Positions 23,980-32,171 of a DNA stretch of 64,000 bases are shown one piece after another. Source of the stretch: Candidatus Peribacteria bacterium (GTDB lineage: Bacteria > Patescibacteriota > Gracilibacteria > UBA1369 > LOWO2-01-FULL-3). How positions within the stretch are numbered: position 1 is the stretch's first letter; every line of letters starts with the position of its first letter. The notes beneath the pieces are model-generated. The model searched no databases and was not told where the DNA came from. It was given only the letters and a program-made list of their open reading frames with translations. The position numbers and the translations under genes were made by a program. The stretch spans positions 19,935 through 83,934 of the forward strand of contig CALRGJ010000005.1 in assembly GCA_943357285.1 (NCBI GenBank), given 5' to 3'.

Positions 23980-25011
23980 ATGCAGCTAACAAATGCCGAA
24001 AAATTCACGTTGCGCCAAAAAATTTCTGACTACGCTAAGTCTATTGGTTTTGATTTGGTAGGATTTTCTCCGGCAAAAATTGAAGAAAAATATTTGCATG
24101 CTTTTGAAGATTGGCTAGGAAATGGTCGCGAAGGAAGCATGGAATATATGAAGAAAATTGAGCAGCGCCGCGATCTCTCTAAAATTCTTCCAGACGCAAA
24201 ATCCGTGATTGTTTTTGGCATGAATTATTTTCACGAGCAGCCGCCACTCAAGCGTAGTCATGGCCGTGTCGCACGCTATGCCTATGGCAGGGATTATCAC
24301 AAAATCATTGGGAAGAAATTAAAATTGGTAGAAAAATTCATTGGGGAGATTTGCCAAGATCAATTGACCAGCACTTCACCAATTCTCTCCAAATCCTACG
24401 TCGACACAGGACCAATCTTAGAACGCGCTCTTGCTGAACAAGCCGGACTCGGACGCATTGGGAAAAATTCTCTCCTCATTACTGAAAAATTTGGTTCTTG
24501 GATTTTCCTCAGCGAAATTATTACGACGTTGGATTTAAATTTCGCACCCGCCACCACCTCCGCAATACAGCCGTCCTCCTCCCGCTGGTCCTCTCCATCC
24601 CAAAAATCTTTCAATGTCTGTGGCAACTGCAACAAATGTATGACAGCTTGTCCTACTGGTGCGATTATTGCTCCTGGAGTGGTAGATTCTCGCCTCTGCA
24701 TTTCCTATCTCACAATAGAAAATAAAGAAAAAATTCCACCAGCCCTCGCAAAAATTATCAAAAAAACTAAACGTCTGTATGGCTGTGATATTTGTCAGGA
24801 GGTTTGCCCGCATAACGATGCACGAGCCAAAATTGCCACCGCTCCACAAGACGGTTTATTCACACCAATCGCCGGAGACTCACTCGAAATAAAAAAAGTT
24901 CTCGCTAAAACCTGCGCCTCCGAAGAAACCTTTCTGAAAACTTTTGCCGGCTCGCCTGTCATGCGCGCAAAAAGAAAGGGGCTCACCCGCACTGCAAAAA
25001 TATTTATTTAA
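23980..25011 (+). CDS. queG: epoxyqueuosine reductase
   Basis: From ATG 23980 the product is 343 aa; an earlier ATG at 23917 is also possible. It has a cobalamin-binding N-terminal region and two [4Fe-4S] motifs, CGNCNKCMTACPTGAI and CDICQEVCPHN. It performs the last step of queuosine synthesis in tRNA and needs B12. The window also encodes a cobalamin adenosyltransferase (28851-29363), so corrinoid use in this organism has two supports. The stop interlocks with the opposing hypothetical gene. tRNA-Asp-GTC (42433-42509) is a typical queuosine target. Confidence 0.94.
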   Translation: MQLTNAEKFTLRQKISDYAKSIGFDLVGFSPAKIEEKYLHAFEDWLGNGREGSMEYMKKIEQRRDLSKILPDAKSVIVFGMNYFHEQPPLKRSHGRVARYAYGRDYHKIIGKKLKLVEKFIGEICQDQLTSTSPILSKSYVDTGPILERALAEQAGLGRIGKNSLLITEKFGSWIFLSEIITTLDLNFAPATTSAIQPSSSRWSSPSQKSFNVCGNCNKCMTACPTGAIIAPGVVDSRLCISYLTIENKEKIPPALAKIIKKTKRLYGCDICQEVCPHNDARAKIATAPQDGLFTPIAGDSLEIKKVLAKTCASEETFLKTFAGSPVMRAKRKGLTRTAKIFI

Positions 25012-25661
25012 TGTATTTCGGTAGAAGAATATTTTACGGCTTTAGACTTCGTTTCGTTTTCCTTAAAATTACGCAGTTCACCATCAGCGAAAGTAGCGTC
25101 TACAATTTTTCTTATAAATTTAGAGCAATAGATGATAAATTCTTGAATTCTTATTGTGGAATATGGTGATTCTTCAGTCTTTGGACCATCTATTCCTAAT
25201 CCCATAATGACGGATCGCATTTTAACTTCCAAACGGGTCATTACTACATTTTTAAATTCCTCACTTTTGAACGGGTTTCCATAGGAATAGTCCCACACCT
25301 TAAGACCATCTCTCAAAAATTTATCAACACAGAGATAAAAAAGATTTATTTCTTCAGGTGAGATGACTCCTTCAGAAATCATTTCAAATAATTCTTCCAG
25401 CTCCGCAGCCTGAGGATCGTCTTCGTAAGTCTTCATTTCTAAGATTTTTATATTTCCCTTCCCCTGCCTAATGGTAGAAAACATCAATCTATTAACTGTT
25501 TTTAGAATATCGCCAGACTGCACTATTTCCCCTAACCATGATAGGCTCTTTGGCTGACAATCTGGAGCCAAGCAGTCTCCGTCAACGTTTAAACCAAGGC
25601 CGGCATCATCCATTTCTGCCGAAAATTTTCCGTACATTGATATTTCTGGTTCGAAATGCAT
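25008..25661 (-). CDS. hypothetical protein, 217 aa
   Basis: I do not recognise this protein. It is soluble and acidic, and opens with a Cys-containing segment (DGDCLAPDCQ). A helical middle follows (ELEELFEMISEGVISPEEINLFYL). It has no signal peptide. A good promoter lies directly upstream and the stop interlocks with queG, so it is likely a real single-gene unit. Confidence 0.7.
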   Translation of the reverse strand: MHFEPEISMYGKFSAEMDDAGLGLNVDGDCLAPDCQPKSLSWLGEIVQSGDILKTVNRLMFSTIRQGKGNIKILEMKTYEDDPQAAELEELFEMISEGVISPEEINLFYLCVDKFLRDGLKVWDYSYGNPFKSEEFKNVVMTRLEVKMRSVIMGLGIDGPKTEESPYSTIRIQEFIIYCSKFIRKIVDATFADGELRNFKENETKSKAVKYSSTEIH

Positions 25662-25686
25662 AGTGTGAATTAGATTTAAAGAGATG

Positions 25687-25715
25687 TTTATACGCTAAAA
25701 ACAGATCTGAGTCAA
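25687..25715 (-). promoter_or_regulatory. promoter of the 217-aa hypothetical gene
   Basis: On the minus strand: TTGACT, 17-nt spacer, TATAAA, 25 nt before the ATG. Confidence 0.65.
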
Positions 25716-25737
25716 GCACCTTGCGAATAGTGAACTA

Positions 25738-26640
25738 TTAGATCAAATCCTTCACGTCGTAATGCCTCACTTCATCTACTAAACTCGTCTTCACACCTTC
25801 TCTATTCGTCTGCAAACTCAAGAAATCTTTTTTCTCAATATTTTCATAAATTAATCCAAGATAAATTTCTTTATCCATATCTTGTACCAATTTTTTTGCT
25901 GCCCAAATGTCGTTCCTATCATATCCTTTCAAATCTTCCACGTATTTTACGCGTGAAGCATACCAATCTTCCGTCGTTAGGCGATTGTAGGTTGGGCAAG
26001 ATTGCAAAATTTCCAGATAAGCAAAACCTTTATGTCTCATTGTCATTCTAAATAATTCCGTCAGATGATCCACGTCTCCAGAAAATCCACGAGCCACAAA
26101 AGTTGGATTCAAACTCAACACAAATTCCAAAGTATTTATCGGTTCAATAGACACACCACCAGGAGTTCCATTCATTTTAGCTCCAATACGAGTAGTAGAA
26201 GAAGCCTGACCAATTGTTAAACCATAATTTTCATTATTATGATGAACAAAAACCATAGGGAAATTATTTCTTACACCATGAACCAAGTGTCCCACGCCTT
26301 CACTAAAAGTCGCACCGTCACCGGCAAAAGCAATCACTTTCATCTTGTCATTTGCCAAAGCTGCACCTGCCGCTGTGCTAATAATACGGCCATGCAATCC
26401 ATGTAAAGTATTAGCTTCAAATTTATCGGAACCATTTCCAGAACATCCAATGTCAAAAAACAAAGCAAAATCTTTTCTCTCTTTTCCTTCCAAAACTAGA
26501 GCTCTCGCTAAAGCATTTTGAATGCCATAGTTTCCGCATCCACTACACCAAGTAATCACTTTATCAGTTTCATATTTGAGTAATTTGTCCGCCTTAGCGA
26601 TCAACTCATCCCTAGTTTTCTTGTCCATTTTTTTGATCAT
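25738..26640 (-). CDS. korB: 2-oxoacid:acceptor oxidoreductase beta subunit
   Basis: The product is 300 aa. It binds thiamine diphosphate and one [4Fe-4S] cluster: CSGCG near the N-terminus, the ThDP/Mg motif GDGATFSEGVGH...NNENYGLT, and the later Cys in SCPTYNR. With KorA it decarboxylates a 2-oxoacid to acyl-CoA and passes electrons to a low-potential carrier. Its start overlaps the korA stop by 4 bp (ATGA). Whether the substrate is pyruvate, 2-oxoglutarate or a branched-chain oxoacid cannot be told here. Confidence 0.94.
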   Translation of the reverse strand: MIKKMDKKTRDELIAKADKLLKYETDKVITWCSGCGNYGIQNALARALVLEGKERKDFALFFDIGCSGNGSDKFEANTLHGLHGRIISTAAGAALANDKMKVIAFAGDGATFSEGVGHLVHGVRNNFPMVFVHHNNENYGLTIGQASSTTRIGAKMNGTPGGVSIEPINTLEFVLSLNPTFVARGFSGDVDHLTELFRMTMRHKGFAYLEILQSCPTYNRLTTEDWYASRVKYVEDLKGYDRNDIWAAKKLVQDMDKEIYLGLIYENIEKKDFLSLQTNREGVKTSLVDEVRHYDVKDLI

Positions 26641-28358
26641 TTGTTTGCATCAATAAATTTTTCTAGGTCATTCAAATAGAATGGTCGTCCATCATATTTG
26701 AGTAAGCGATTTTTGAATTTTAAACCTGTCTTTGCTTCAATTAAATTGCCTAGTTGTCCCTGATAATTTCCTTCAATTAAATTCACATCTTTATTTTCCT
26801 TGAAGAATTTTTTCAATACTTCAGTCTTCAATGGAAACACAAAACTATAATGTAGATAATTTACCTTCACTCCTTTTTCCGCATACTCCTTGATAATATC
26901 GCGCATTACATTTTTAGAACTTCCCCATCCTACAAAAGAAATGTCAGCACCCACTTCGCCATAAATTTCCGGCTCCGGCAAAGCTTCAATCAAAGCTCCC
27001 ATTTTTCTCATTCTCTTATCTATCATTTTTCTTGATGGCTCGGCATCTTCTGTCAGACTTCCATCTTCCAAATGTTCATCACTATTTGCGAAATAATAAG
27101 CGTCACTCGCACCAGGTACCCAGCGCTTAGACACGCCACTTCCTGTAATTCTAAATCGGTCTTCATTCACTAAACTCTTAAGATCTTCTCCTTCTACCAG
27201 TCCTCTTTCGATCTTGATTTTTTCTTGGTCAAACATCGGAATAGTCCAATACGTTTCTGCAATCCCCTTTTCCGTCAAAAGAACGACAGGAATTTGGAAT
27301 TTTTCCGCGTAATTAAAAGCATGTTGAGTTAAATCAAAAGCATCAGAAGGATCGCCCACAGCCACTACCAATCTAGTAAATTCTCCATGTGCTGAATAAA
27401 TAGCCAAATCTAAATCCGCCTGACAAGTCCAAGTCGGCATACCTGTTGCCGGACCAGGTCTCTGCGCAATACAAATCACCAGTGGACACTCAATCATTCC
27501 AGCCAAAGAAACAGTCTCCGTCATCAAATCATATCCTCCACCAGAAGTAGCACAAAAGGCTCTCGTACCCATATGCATTGCACCCAATGTCATACTTGCC
27601 ACGCTAATCTCGTCCTCCACTTGTTTTACGAGCATTCCAGTCTTCGCCGCAAAATTGGCCATATGGGTTAGCACCGTACTTGCCGGACTCATAGGATAAG
27701 CGAAATAAGCACGACATCCCGCATGCACCGCGCCAAGTGCAATCGCCTTATTCCCTTCCATCAAAATTGTTTTTGGCACACTTGTCGGCATTTTTATATC
27801 CATAATTTTTTCCGACTTCTCAAATCCCGCTTTCAGACATCTCAAATCCGCTTCCAATAATTTTGGTTTACTCTTAAATCTTTCAGTTACTTCCGCTTCA
27901 ATATATTTGTATTCCAAGCCAAGAGCTTTCCACATCATTCCCAATAGAACGACATTACTCATCAATACATTTCCACCACTTTCCAAAGCCACAGTTCTTA
28001 TCGGTAAATGTACTTCTTTCACACCTTTTGCTTTCGCTTTTTCTAGAGCCTCCTTTCCTTCAATTACTCTTTCCTGTCCATGCACCAAAATTCCGCCTTC
28101 TTTCAAACTATCGACATACATTTTCAAACTCAAAGAATCAATCGCCATAATCAAATCCACTTCTTCACGCAAAGCATAGATAGGCTCTTCGCTCGCTGTA
28201 ATATTGAAGCAAGCATGGCCACCTTTAATAACCGAAGGATATTCTCTTTCGGCCACGAGATAAAATCCCATATTCTGTAGAGCTTTCAAAATGATGTCGC
28301 CCGTACTGAGCAATCCACCTCCGCTAGCTCCTGCAATTTTTATTGAAAATCTATTCAT
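26637..28358 (-). CDS. korA: 2-oxoacid:acceptor oxidoreductase, fused gamma-alpha subunit
   Basis: The product is 573 aa. The N-terminal gamma domain (about 1-190, GASGGGLLSTGDIILKAL) is fused to the alpha pyrimidine-binding and transketolase-like domains (from about 195, with MSPASTVLTHMA and EDEISVASMTLGAMHMG). No ferredoxin (delta) domain is present, so electrons must leave through a separate protein. The flavodoxin gene immediately upstream (stop and start overlapping in TAATG) is the obvious acceptor. Confidence 0.94.
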   Translation of the reverse strand: MNRFSIKIAGASGGGLLSTGDIILKALQNMGFYLVAEREYPSVIKGGHACFNITASEEPIYALREEVDLIMAIDSLSLKMYVDSLKEGGILVHGQERVIEGKEALEKAKAKGVKEVHLPIRTVALESGGNVLMSNVVLLGMMWKALGLEYKYIEAEVTERFKSKPKLLEADLRCLKAGFEKSEKIMDIKMPTSVPKTILMEGNKAIALGAVHAGCRAYFAYPMSPASTVLTHMANFAAKTGMLVKQVEDEISVASMTLGAMHMGTRAFCATSGGGYDLMTETVSLAGMIECPLVICIAQRPGPATGMPTWTCQADLDLAIYSAHGEFTRLVVAVGDPSDAFDLTQHAFNYAEKFQIPVVLLTEKGIAETYWTIPMFDQEKIKIERGLVEGEDLKSLVNEDRFRITGSGVSKRWVPGASDAYYFANSDEHLEDGSLTEDAEPSRKMIDKRMRKMGALIEALPEPEIYGEVGADISFVGWGSSKNVMRDIIKEYAEKGVKVNYLHYSFVFPLKTEVLKKFFKENKDVNLIEGNYQGQLGNLIEAKTGLKFKNRLLKYDGRPFYLNDLEKFIDANK

Positions 28359-28810
28359 TATTTCATTAATTCATTAATCTTTTCCGCCCATCTATCTACG
28401 AATCCAGTTGGTATTAAAACCATAGGATTTTTAGAAATTCTGAGAGGCATGTGTAGGATTTTTGCCTCTTTCTTCTGCAGAAATTCCATTATTATCCTCG
28501 CAGACTCCAGATGGTAATCTTTATCATATTTTGGGTCTCCAAGTCCAATGATTGCACATTTTTTTTCTTTCAAGTCCACAGTTGCCAATTTCCCTAAAAA
28601 TAATTCGAAGAAATGTTCCAGCTCGCCGATTCCATAAGTAGGACAGGCAAGAATCAATAAATCGGCATCAGCGGCATACACCGGATCAGCCAATCTTGCT
28701 TCGAGTAATTCCACGGAATTTCCTGCTTTTTCCAGCACTTCTTGTGCCTTCTCGCAGACCAACTCAGTGTTTCCTCCTACAGACCCGTAAACTACTTTTA
28801 TCTTAGCCAT
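28358..28810 (-). CDS. flavodoxin
   Basis: The product is 150 aa. The FMN phosphate loop VVYGSVGGNTE lies at the N-terminus; flavin-stacking regions CPTYGIGE and GLGDPKYDKDYH follow. It is a small soluble electron carrier. It is the first gene of a three-gene operon with korA and korB, and the overlaps suggest coupled translation, so it probably accepts electrons from the oxidoreductase. The promoter at 28817-28844 puts the transcript start on the ATG. Confidence 0.93.
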   Translation of the reverse strand: MAKIKVVYGSVGGNTELVCEKAQEVLEKAGNSVELLEARLADPVYAADADLLILACPTYGIGELEHFFELFLGKLATVDLKEKKCAIIGLGDPKYDKDYHLESARIIMEFLQKKEAKILHMPLRISKNPMVLIPTGFVDRWAEKINELMK

Positions 28811-28816
28811 ACATGA

Positions 28817-28844
28817 ATTCTATCAGTTTTTCCTGATCTGGCAA
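28817..28844 (-). promoter_or_regulatory. promoter of flavodoxin-korA-korB (leaderless geometry)
   Basis: On the minus strand: TTGCCA, 16-nt spacer, TAGAAT, 6 nt before the ATG at 28810. Confidence 0.7.
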
Positions 28845-28850
28845 TCATAT

Positions 28851-29363
28851 CTAAGCCCTATATGCCAACACGAACAAGAAATCCGACAGCCTATTTAGAT
28901 ATTTTAGAATTGTCCCAGCCACTTCTTTCCCCTCATCATTCATTGCTCCAGACATCTCCACCAAACCCCTTTCCACTCTCCTACACACCGTTCTCGCAAT
29001 ATGTAATCTCGTAGCCAACTCTGATCCACCCGGCCTCACAAACTCTTTTACTTTATCCATCTCTTCCTCATATTTACCCATTTCTCGCTCCAAAAATTCC
29101 ACATCACTCTCATCAATCATTTTAATATTCGACGGACATTTAAATTCAAAACCAACCACGGACATCATTCTATACAAATCATCCTGTACTTTATCCATCG
29201 CCAAAGAATCTTCACCCTTCATCGAAACTCTGCACCATCCTACTAAAGCTTGTAGTTCATCCAGTTCCCCCACCAACTCAATAAACGAAGATGCTTTGCT
29301 CACTCTTCTTCCGCCAAACAAACTTGTTTCACCTTTATCTCCAGTTTTTGTGGTAATTTTCAT
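28851..29363 (-). CDS. ATP:cob(I)alamin adenosyltransferase (PduO type)
   Basis: The product is 170 aa. It has the PduO-type N-terminal loop TKTGDKGETSLFGGRRVSK, followed by ELDELQALVGWCR, RTVCRRVERGLVEM and a C-terminal LNRLSDFLFVLAY. It makes adenosylcobalamin, used for example by class II ribonucleotide reductase (not in the window). No cobalamin synthesis genes are seen, so the corrinoid is probably imported. It is divergent from the DUF5665-like gene with a shared palindromic -10. Confidence 0.93.
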   Translation of the reverse strand: MKITTKTGDKGETSLFGGRRVSKASSFIELVGELDELQALVGWCRVSMKGEDSLAMDKVQDDLYRMMSVVGFEFKCPSNIKMIDESDVEFLEREMGKYEEEMDKVKEFVRPGGSELATRLHIARTVCRRVERGLVEMSGAMNDEGKEVAGTILKYLNRLSDFLFVLAYRA

Positions 29364-29369
29364 AGTTGG

Positions 29370-29398
29370 ATTATATAATACGATCCATGAGCAATCAA
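29370..29398. promoter_or_regulatory. divergent leaderless promoters sharing one palindromic -10
   Basis: ATTATATAAT (29370-29379) gives TATAAT on both strands. The minus promoter is TTGATT, 17-nt spacer, TATAAT, 6 nt, ATG 29363. On the plus strand TATAAT is 7 nt before ATG 29387, with a weak -35. The two genes start only 23 bp apart. Confidence 0.7.
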
Positions 29399-29728
29399 AC
29401 TACTGAGCATCGCGATCATAGTATAGCTTTGGCACGAGAGGTAAAAGAACTTACAACTGAAATTTCTCGCCTAAAGAAGATGGATTTCATGCAAGTATTC
29501 AACCATCCTATAAAATTTCTTTTCTATTCTTTTCTTAAAGGATTGATGATAGGATTTGGCTCTGTTCTTGGAGCTTCAGTGCTCGTAGGAATTTTTATTT
29601 ATGTATTAGCCCAAATTCGTTTAGTACCAATTCTCGGAGATTTTGTTCAGGAAGTAATTAATCAAATTCAAACTGAACAGTCCTTTAAATCTCCTTCAAC
29701 AACAACTCAACAAAATATAACTAAATAA
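29387..29728 (+). CDS. small membrane protein, DUF5665-like
   Basis: From ATG 29387 the product is 113 aa. A helical cytosolic N-terminus (REVKELTTEISRLKKM) is followed by one or two hydrophobic segments (FLFYSFLKGLMIGFGSVLGASVLVGIFIYVL). The pattern matches small DUF5665 proteins; function unknown. It lies 4 nt upstream of the DsbA-like gene and is probably the first gene of the thiol-oxidation operon. Confidence 0.72.
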   Translation: MSNQTTEHRDHSIALAREVKELTTEISRLKKMDFMQVFNHPIKFLFYSFLKGLMIGFGSVLGASVLVGIFIYVLAQIRLVPILGDFVQEVINQIQTEQSFKSPSTTTQQNITK

Positions 29729-29732
29729 ATTT

Positions 29733-30395
29733 ATGGATAATAATGAAGATATAAAACGTTTTGCTCTTTGGTTTGTGGTCGGAGTAATACTTATTGGAAG
29801 CTTTTTAGCTCTCATGTTTATGAATAAGGGGCCTGAAGTTACGCCAGGTAAACTCAGCAAGCCTGCATCTGCTGATGAATGGATAAAAGGAGATAAAGAC
29901 GCAAAGGTGACTTTGGTAGAATATAGCGATTTTCAGTGTCCTGCTTGCCGTGCCTGGGAACCACGAATTGAGAGCCTTATGAGCGAATTTGGTAATCATG
30001 TTCGTTTGGTTTATCGCAACTTCCCACTCAAAACTATTCACCAGAATGCACAAATTTCCGCTCAAGCTGCTGAGGCTGCAGGAATGCAGGGGAAATACTG
30101 GGAAATGCACAGTCTTCTATTTGAAAAACAATCAATTTGGTCTCCTCAGACATCTACTGTTGTTAAGGAAACATTCGCGAGCTATGCAGCTGACCTGGGA
30201 CTTAACGTAGAACAATTCAAAAAAGATCTTGTCTCCGATAAAGCAAAGAGCTTGGTTGATGAAGACTCAGATAGCGGTAAAGCTTCAGGAGTAGATTCAA
30301 CACCAACATTTTTCTTAAATAATTCAGAAATTAAACCACAAAATAATGACAACTTTAGACAGCTCCTCAGAGATGCAGTCGACGCATCTGCCTAA
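29733..30395 (+). CDS. DsbA-like membrane-anchored thiol:disulfide oxidoreductase
   Basis: The product is 220 aa. An N-terminal membrane anchor (FALWFVVGVILIGSFLALMF) is followed by a thioredoxin fold with active site CPAC (YSDFQCPACRAWEP) and the cis-Pro loop VDSTPTFFLN. It would introduce disulfides into exported proteins. VKOR, encoded next with overlapping ends, would re-oxidise it. Confidence 0.92.
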   Translation: MDNNEDIKRFALWFVVGVILIGSFLALMFMNKGPEVTPGKLSKPASADEWIKGDKDAKVTLVEYSDFQCPACRAWEPRIESLMSEFGNHVRLVYRNFPLKTIHQNAQISAQAAEAAGMQGKYWEMHSLLFEKQSIWSPQTSTVVKETFASYAADLGLNVEQFKKDLVSDKAKSLVDEDSDSGKASGVDSTPTFFLNNSEIKPQNNDNFRQLLRDAVDASA

Positions 30396-30822
30396 ATGGC
30401 TTATTTGGAGCTTAATAATCGTAAGCTTCATAGGATTTCTCGATGCCAGCTATCTTACGATTGCTCACTATACCGGACTGGCTTTGCGTTGCAGTGTATT
30501 TAGTGGCTGTGATCAGGTTACCACTAGTCCATATTCGGTTGTTTTAGGCGTTCCTGTTGCGCTTATGGGCGTGCTCTATTATCTCACAATTTTATTGGCG
30601 ACACTTTTCTATTTTGATACTAGAAAACCATATTTACCTAAATATATTGCTTGGGCCACTAACGCAGGATTAGCTGCTTCCTTTTGGTTCGTATTTTTAC
30701 AGTTGTTTGTAATTAAAGCCATTTGTCAGTACTGCATGATTTCTGCAGTAACCTCCACCTTATTATTTATTTTTGGAATAATAATTATAAAAAAATATGG
30801 CAACAAAAAACCTCAACAATGA
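30346..30822 (+). CDS. vitamin K epoxide reductase (VKOR) family protein
   Basis: The product is 158 aa with four membrane helices. The loop Cys pair in CSVFSGC and the active-site pair CQYC are both present, as in bacterial VKOR proteins that re-oxidise DsbA and pass electrons to quinone. The listed ATG overlaps the DsbA gene by 50 nt. ATG 30373 (MQSTHLPKW) is an equally good or better start. Confidence 0.92.
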   Translation: MTTLDSSSEMQSTHLPKWLIWSLIIVSFIGFLDASYLTIAHYTGLALRCSVFSGCDQVTTSPYSVVLGVPVALMGVLYYLTILLATLFYFDTRKPYLPKYIAWATNAGLAASFWFVFLQLFVIKAICQYCMISAVTSTLLFIFGIIIIKKYGNKKPQQ

Positions 30823-31267
30823 TTACGTCAAAGAAACAATAATTTTTCTTTTGAGAATTGCACTTGGCTGGTTATTTTTTTACGCTGGAGTGGAAAAACT
30901 GATGAATCCGGAATGGACGGCATCCGGATTTTTGTTGAATGCTAAGACCTTTCACGATCTCTATGCTTCGTTCGCTTCCGCCGGAAATATCGGTTGGGTT
31001 AATTCCATCGTACCGTGGGGAGAACTTTCTATCGGACTCGGTCTAATATTTGGGACCTTCACCCGTTTGGCCTCCTATTTCGCAATTTTATTATTGGCAC
31101 TTTTTTATTTTCCGGGATTGGATTTCCCACACGTCAAAAACGGATTTATTGTAGACGAAAAAGTAATATACATTTTGGTCTTCGCAGCCTTGATATATGT
31201 TCGCGCCGGCACCATCTGGGGCCTCGACTACTTCATCAATAAGAAAATTAAGAATTGGTTGGTGTAA
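30797..31267 (+). CDS. DoxX family membrane protein
   Basis: The product is 156 aa with about four hydrophobic helices. It opens ETIIFLLRIALGWLFFYAGVEKLMNPEW, as in DoxX/TQO small subunits, and includes the family's GELSIGLGLIFG. It overlaps VKOR by 26 nt. DoxX proteins are linked to quinone or thiol redox, so this is probably part of the same thiol-oxidation operon. The exact reaction is unknown. Confidence 0.87.
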   Translation: MATKNLNNDYVKETIIFLLRIALGWLFFYAGVEKLMNPEWTASGFLLNAKTFHDLYASFASAGNIGWVNSIVPWGELSIGLGLIFGTFTRLASYFAILLLALFYFPGLDFPHVKNGFIVDEKVIYILVFAALIYVRAGTIWGLDYFINKKIKNWLV

Positions 31268-31279
31268 TGTTTGAATGAA

Positions 31280-31369
31280 GAAAATAAATTTTAAATTGCG
31301 TTCGAGCGAATAAGCCCCGTAGCCTCGGGGCGTCTCTTGAGCGAGAAAAGTAATTTAAATTTTATTTTC
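31280..31369. terminator. composite palindrome / bidirectional terminator between doxX and lgt
   Basis: An outer AT stem (GAAAATAAATTTTAAATT against AATTTAAATTTTATTTTC) encloses an inner GC stem GCCCCG-tagcct-CGGGGC. It lies between convergent genes, and its right end reaches the lgt stop region. A related element lies at 38106-38186. Confidence 0.65.
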
Positions 31370-32144
31370 TTTTTCTAACCACCAACCACACAAAATACCC
31401 CACCGCCGCTAATACCGGCAAAATACTCAATACCTGCCCCATTGATAGCGGGAAGTCTGTTGGTAATGGTCCGTGTAAATCCTTGAAAAATTCGAGCAAA
31501 AATCTGCCTCCGAAATATACGAAAAGAAAAGCGCTCAAAATGAATAGTTGTGGCAATTTAGTGTAATATTTTTTGTATAAGAAATAAGTTACACCAAAGG
31601 TGGCTAGGCATAGCATCGCCTCATATAATTGCGCTGGATGACGAGGAAAATCTTCTCCTAATCTTTTAAAGATAACTCCATAATTGCTATTTGTAGGATT
31701 ACCGATAATTTCGGAATTAAAGAAATTTCCAATTCTCACACAAGCCGCAGCAATAGGAATCGGAACCACAACTAAGTCCACATATTTTGAAAATTTTATT
31801 TTGTGAACTTTTACCCAAGTTATATAAGAAATAAATAAACCGATTGTAGCTCCGTGACTAGATAGCCCACCATGCCATACTTTGAGAATTTCAGACGGAT
31901 TTTCGAGGAAATAAGCAGGCTCATAAAAAAACACTTGTCCAAGTCTTGCTCCTATCAAAAGCCCAAAAAATAAATAGATAGCAATGCTATCAACGTGTTC
32001 CACCGGATAACCGTGCTTCTCAAAACTCTTAATCAAAAACAAATAACAAAATACAATTCCCAGCGCAAAAAATAATCCATACCAGTGCACTTGCAGCCCA
32101 GCAAAAGAAACTAAAATAGGATCGATATTATTTGTAAAAAGCAT
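31362..32144 (-). CDS. lgt: prolipoprotein diacylglyceryl transferase
   Basis: The product is 260 aa, a multi-pass membrane enzyme. It carries the Lgt signature region WHGGLSSHGATIG, NFFNSEIIG, and HPAQLYEA near the C-terminal half. It attaches diacylglycerol to the lipobox Cys of prolipoproteins. Likely substrates in this window are the cyclophilin (381-1064), the 198-aa lipoprotein and possibly the Tat-type lipoprotein at 45284. Confidence 0.96.
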   Translation of the reverse strand: MLFTNNIDPILVSFAGLQVHWYGLFFALGIVFCYLFLIKSFEKHGYPVEHVDSIAIYLFFGLLIGARLGQVFFYEPAYFLENPSEILKVWHGGLSSHGATIGLFISYITWVKVHKIKFSKYVDLVVVPIPIAAACVRIGNFFNSEIIGNPTNSNYGVIFKRLGEDFPRHPAQLYEAMLCLATFGVTYFLYKKYYTKLPQLFILSAFLFVYFGGRFLLEFFKDLHGPLPTDFPLSMGQVLSILPVLAAVGYFVWLVVRKRK

Positions 32145-32171
32145 AGGAAAAAATTAGAAGGTACATCCAAT

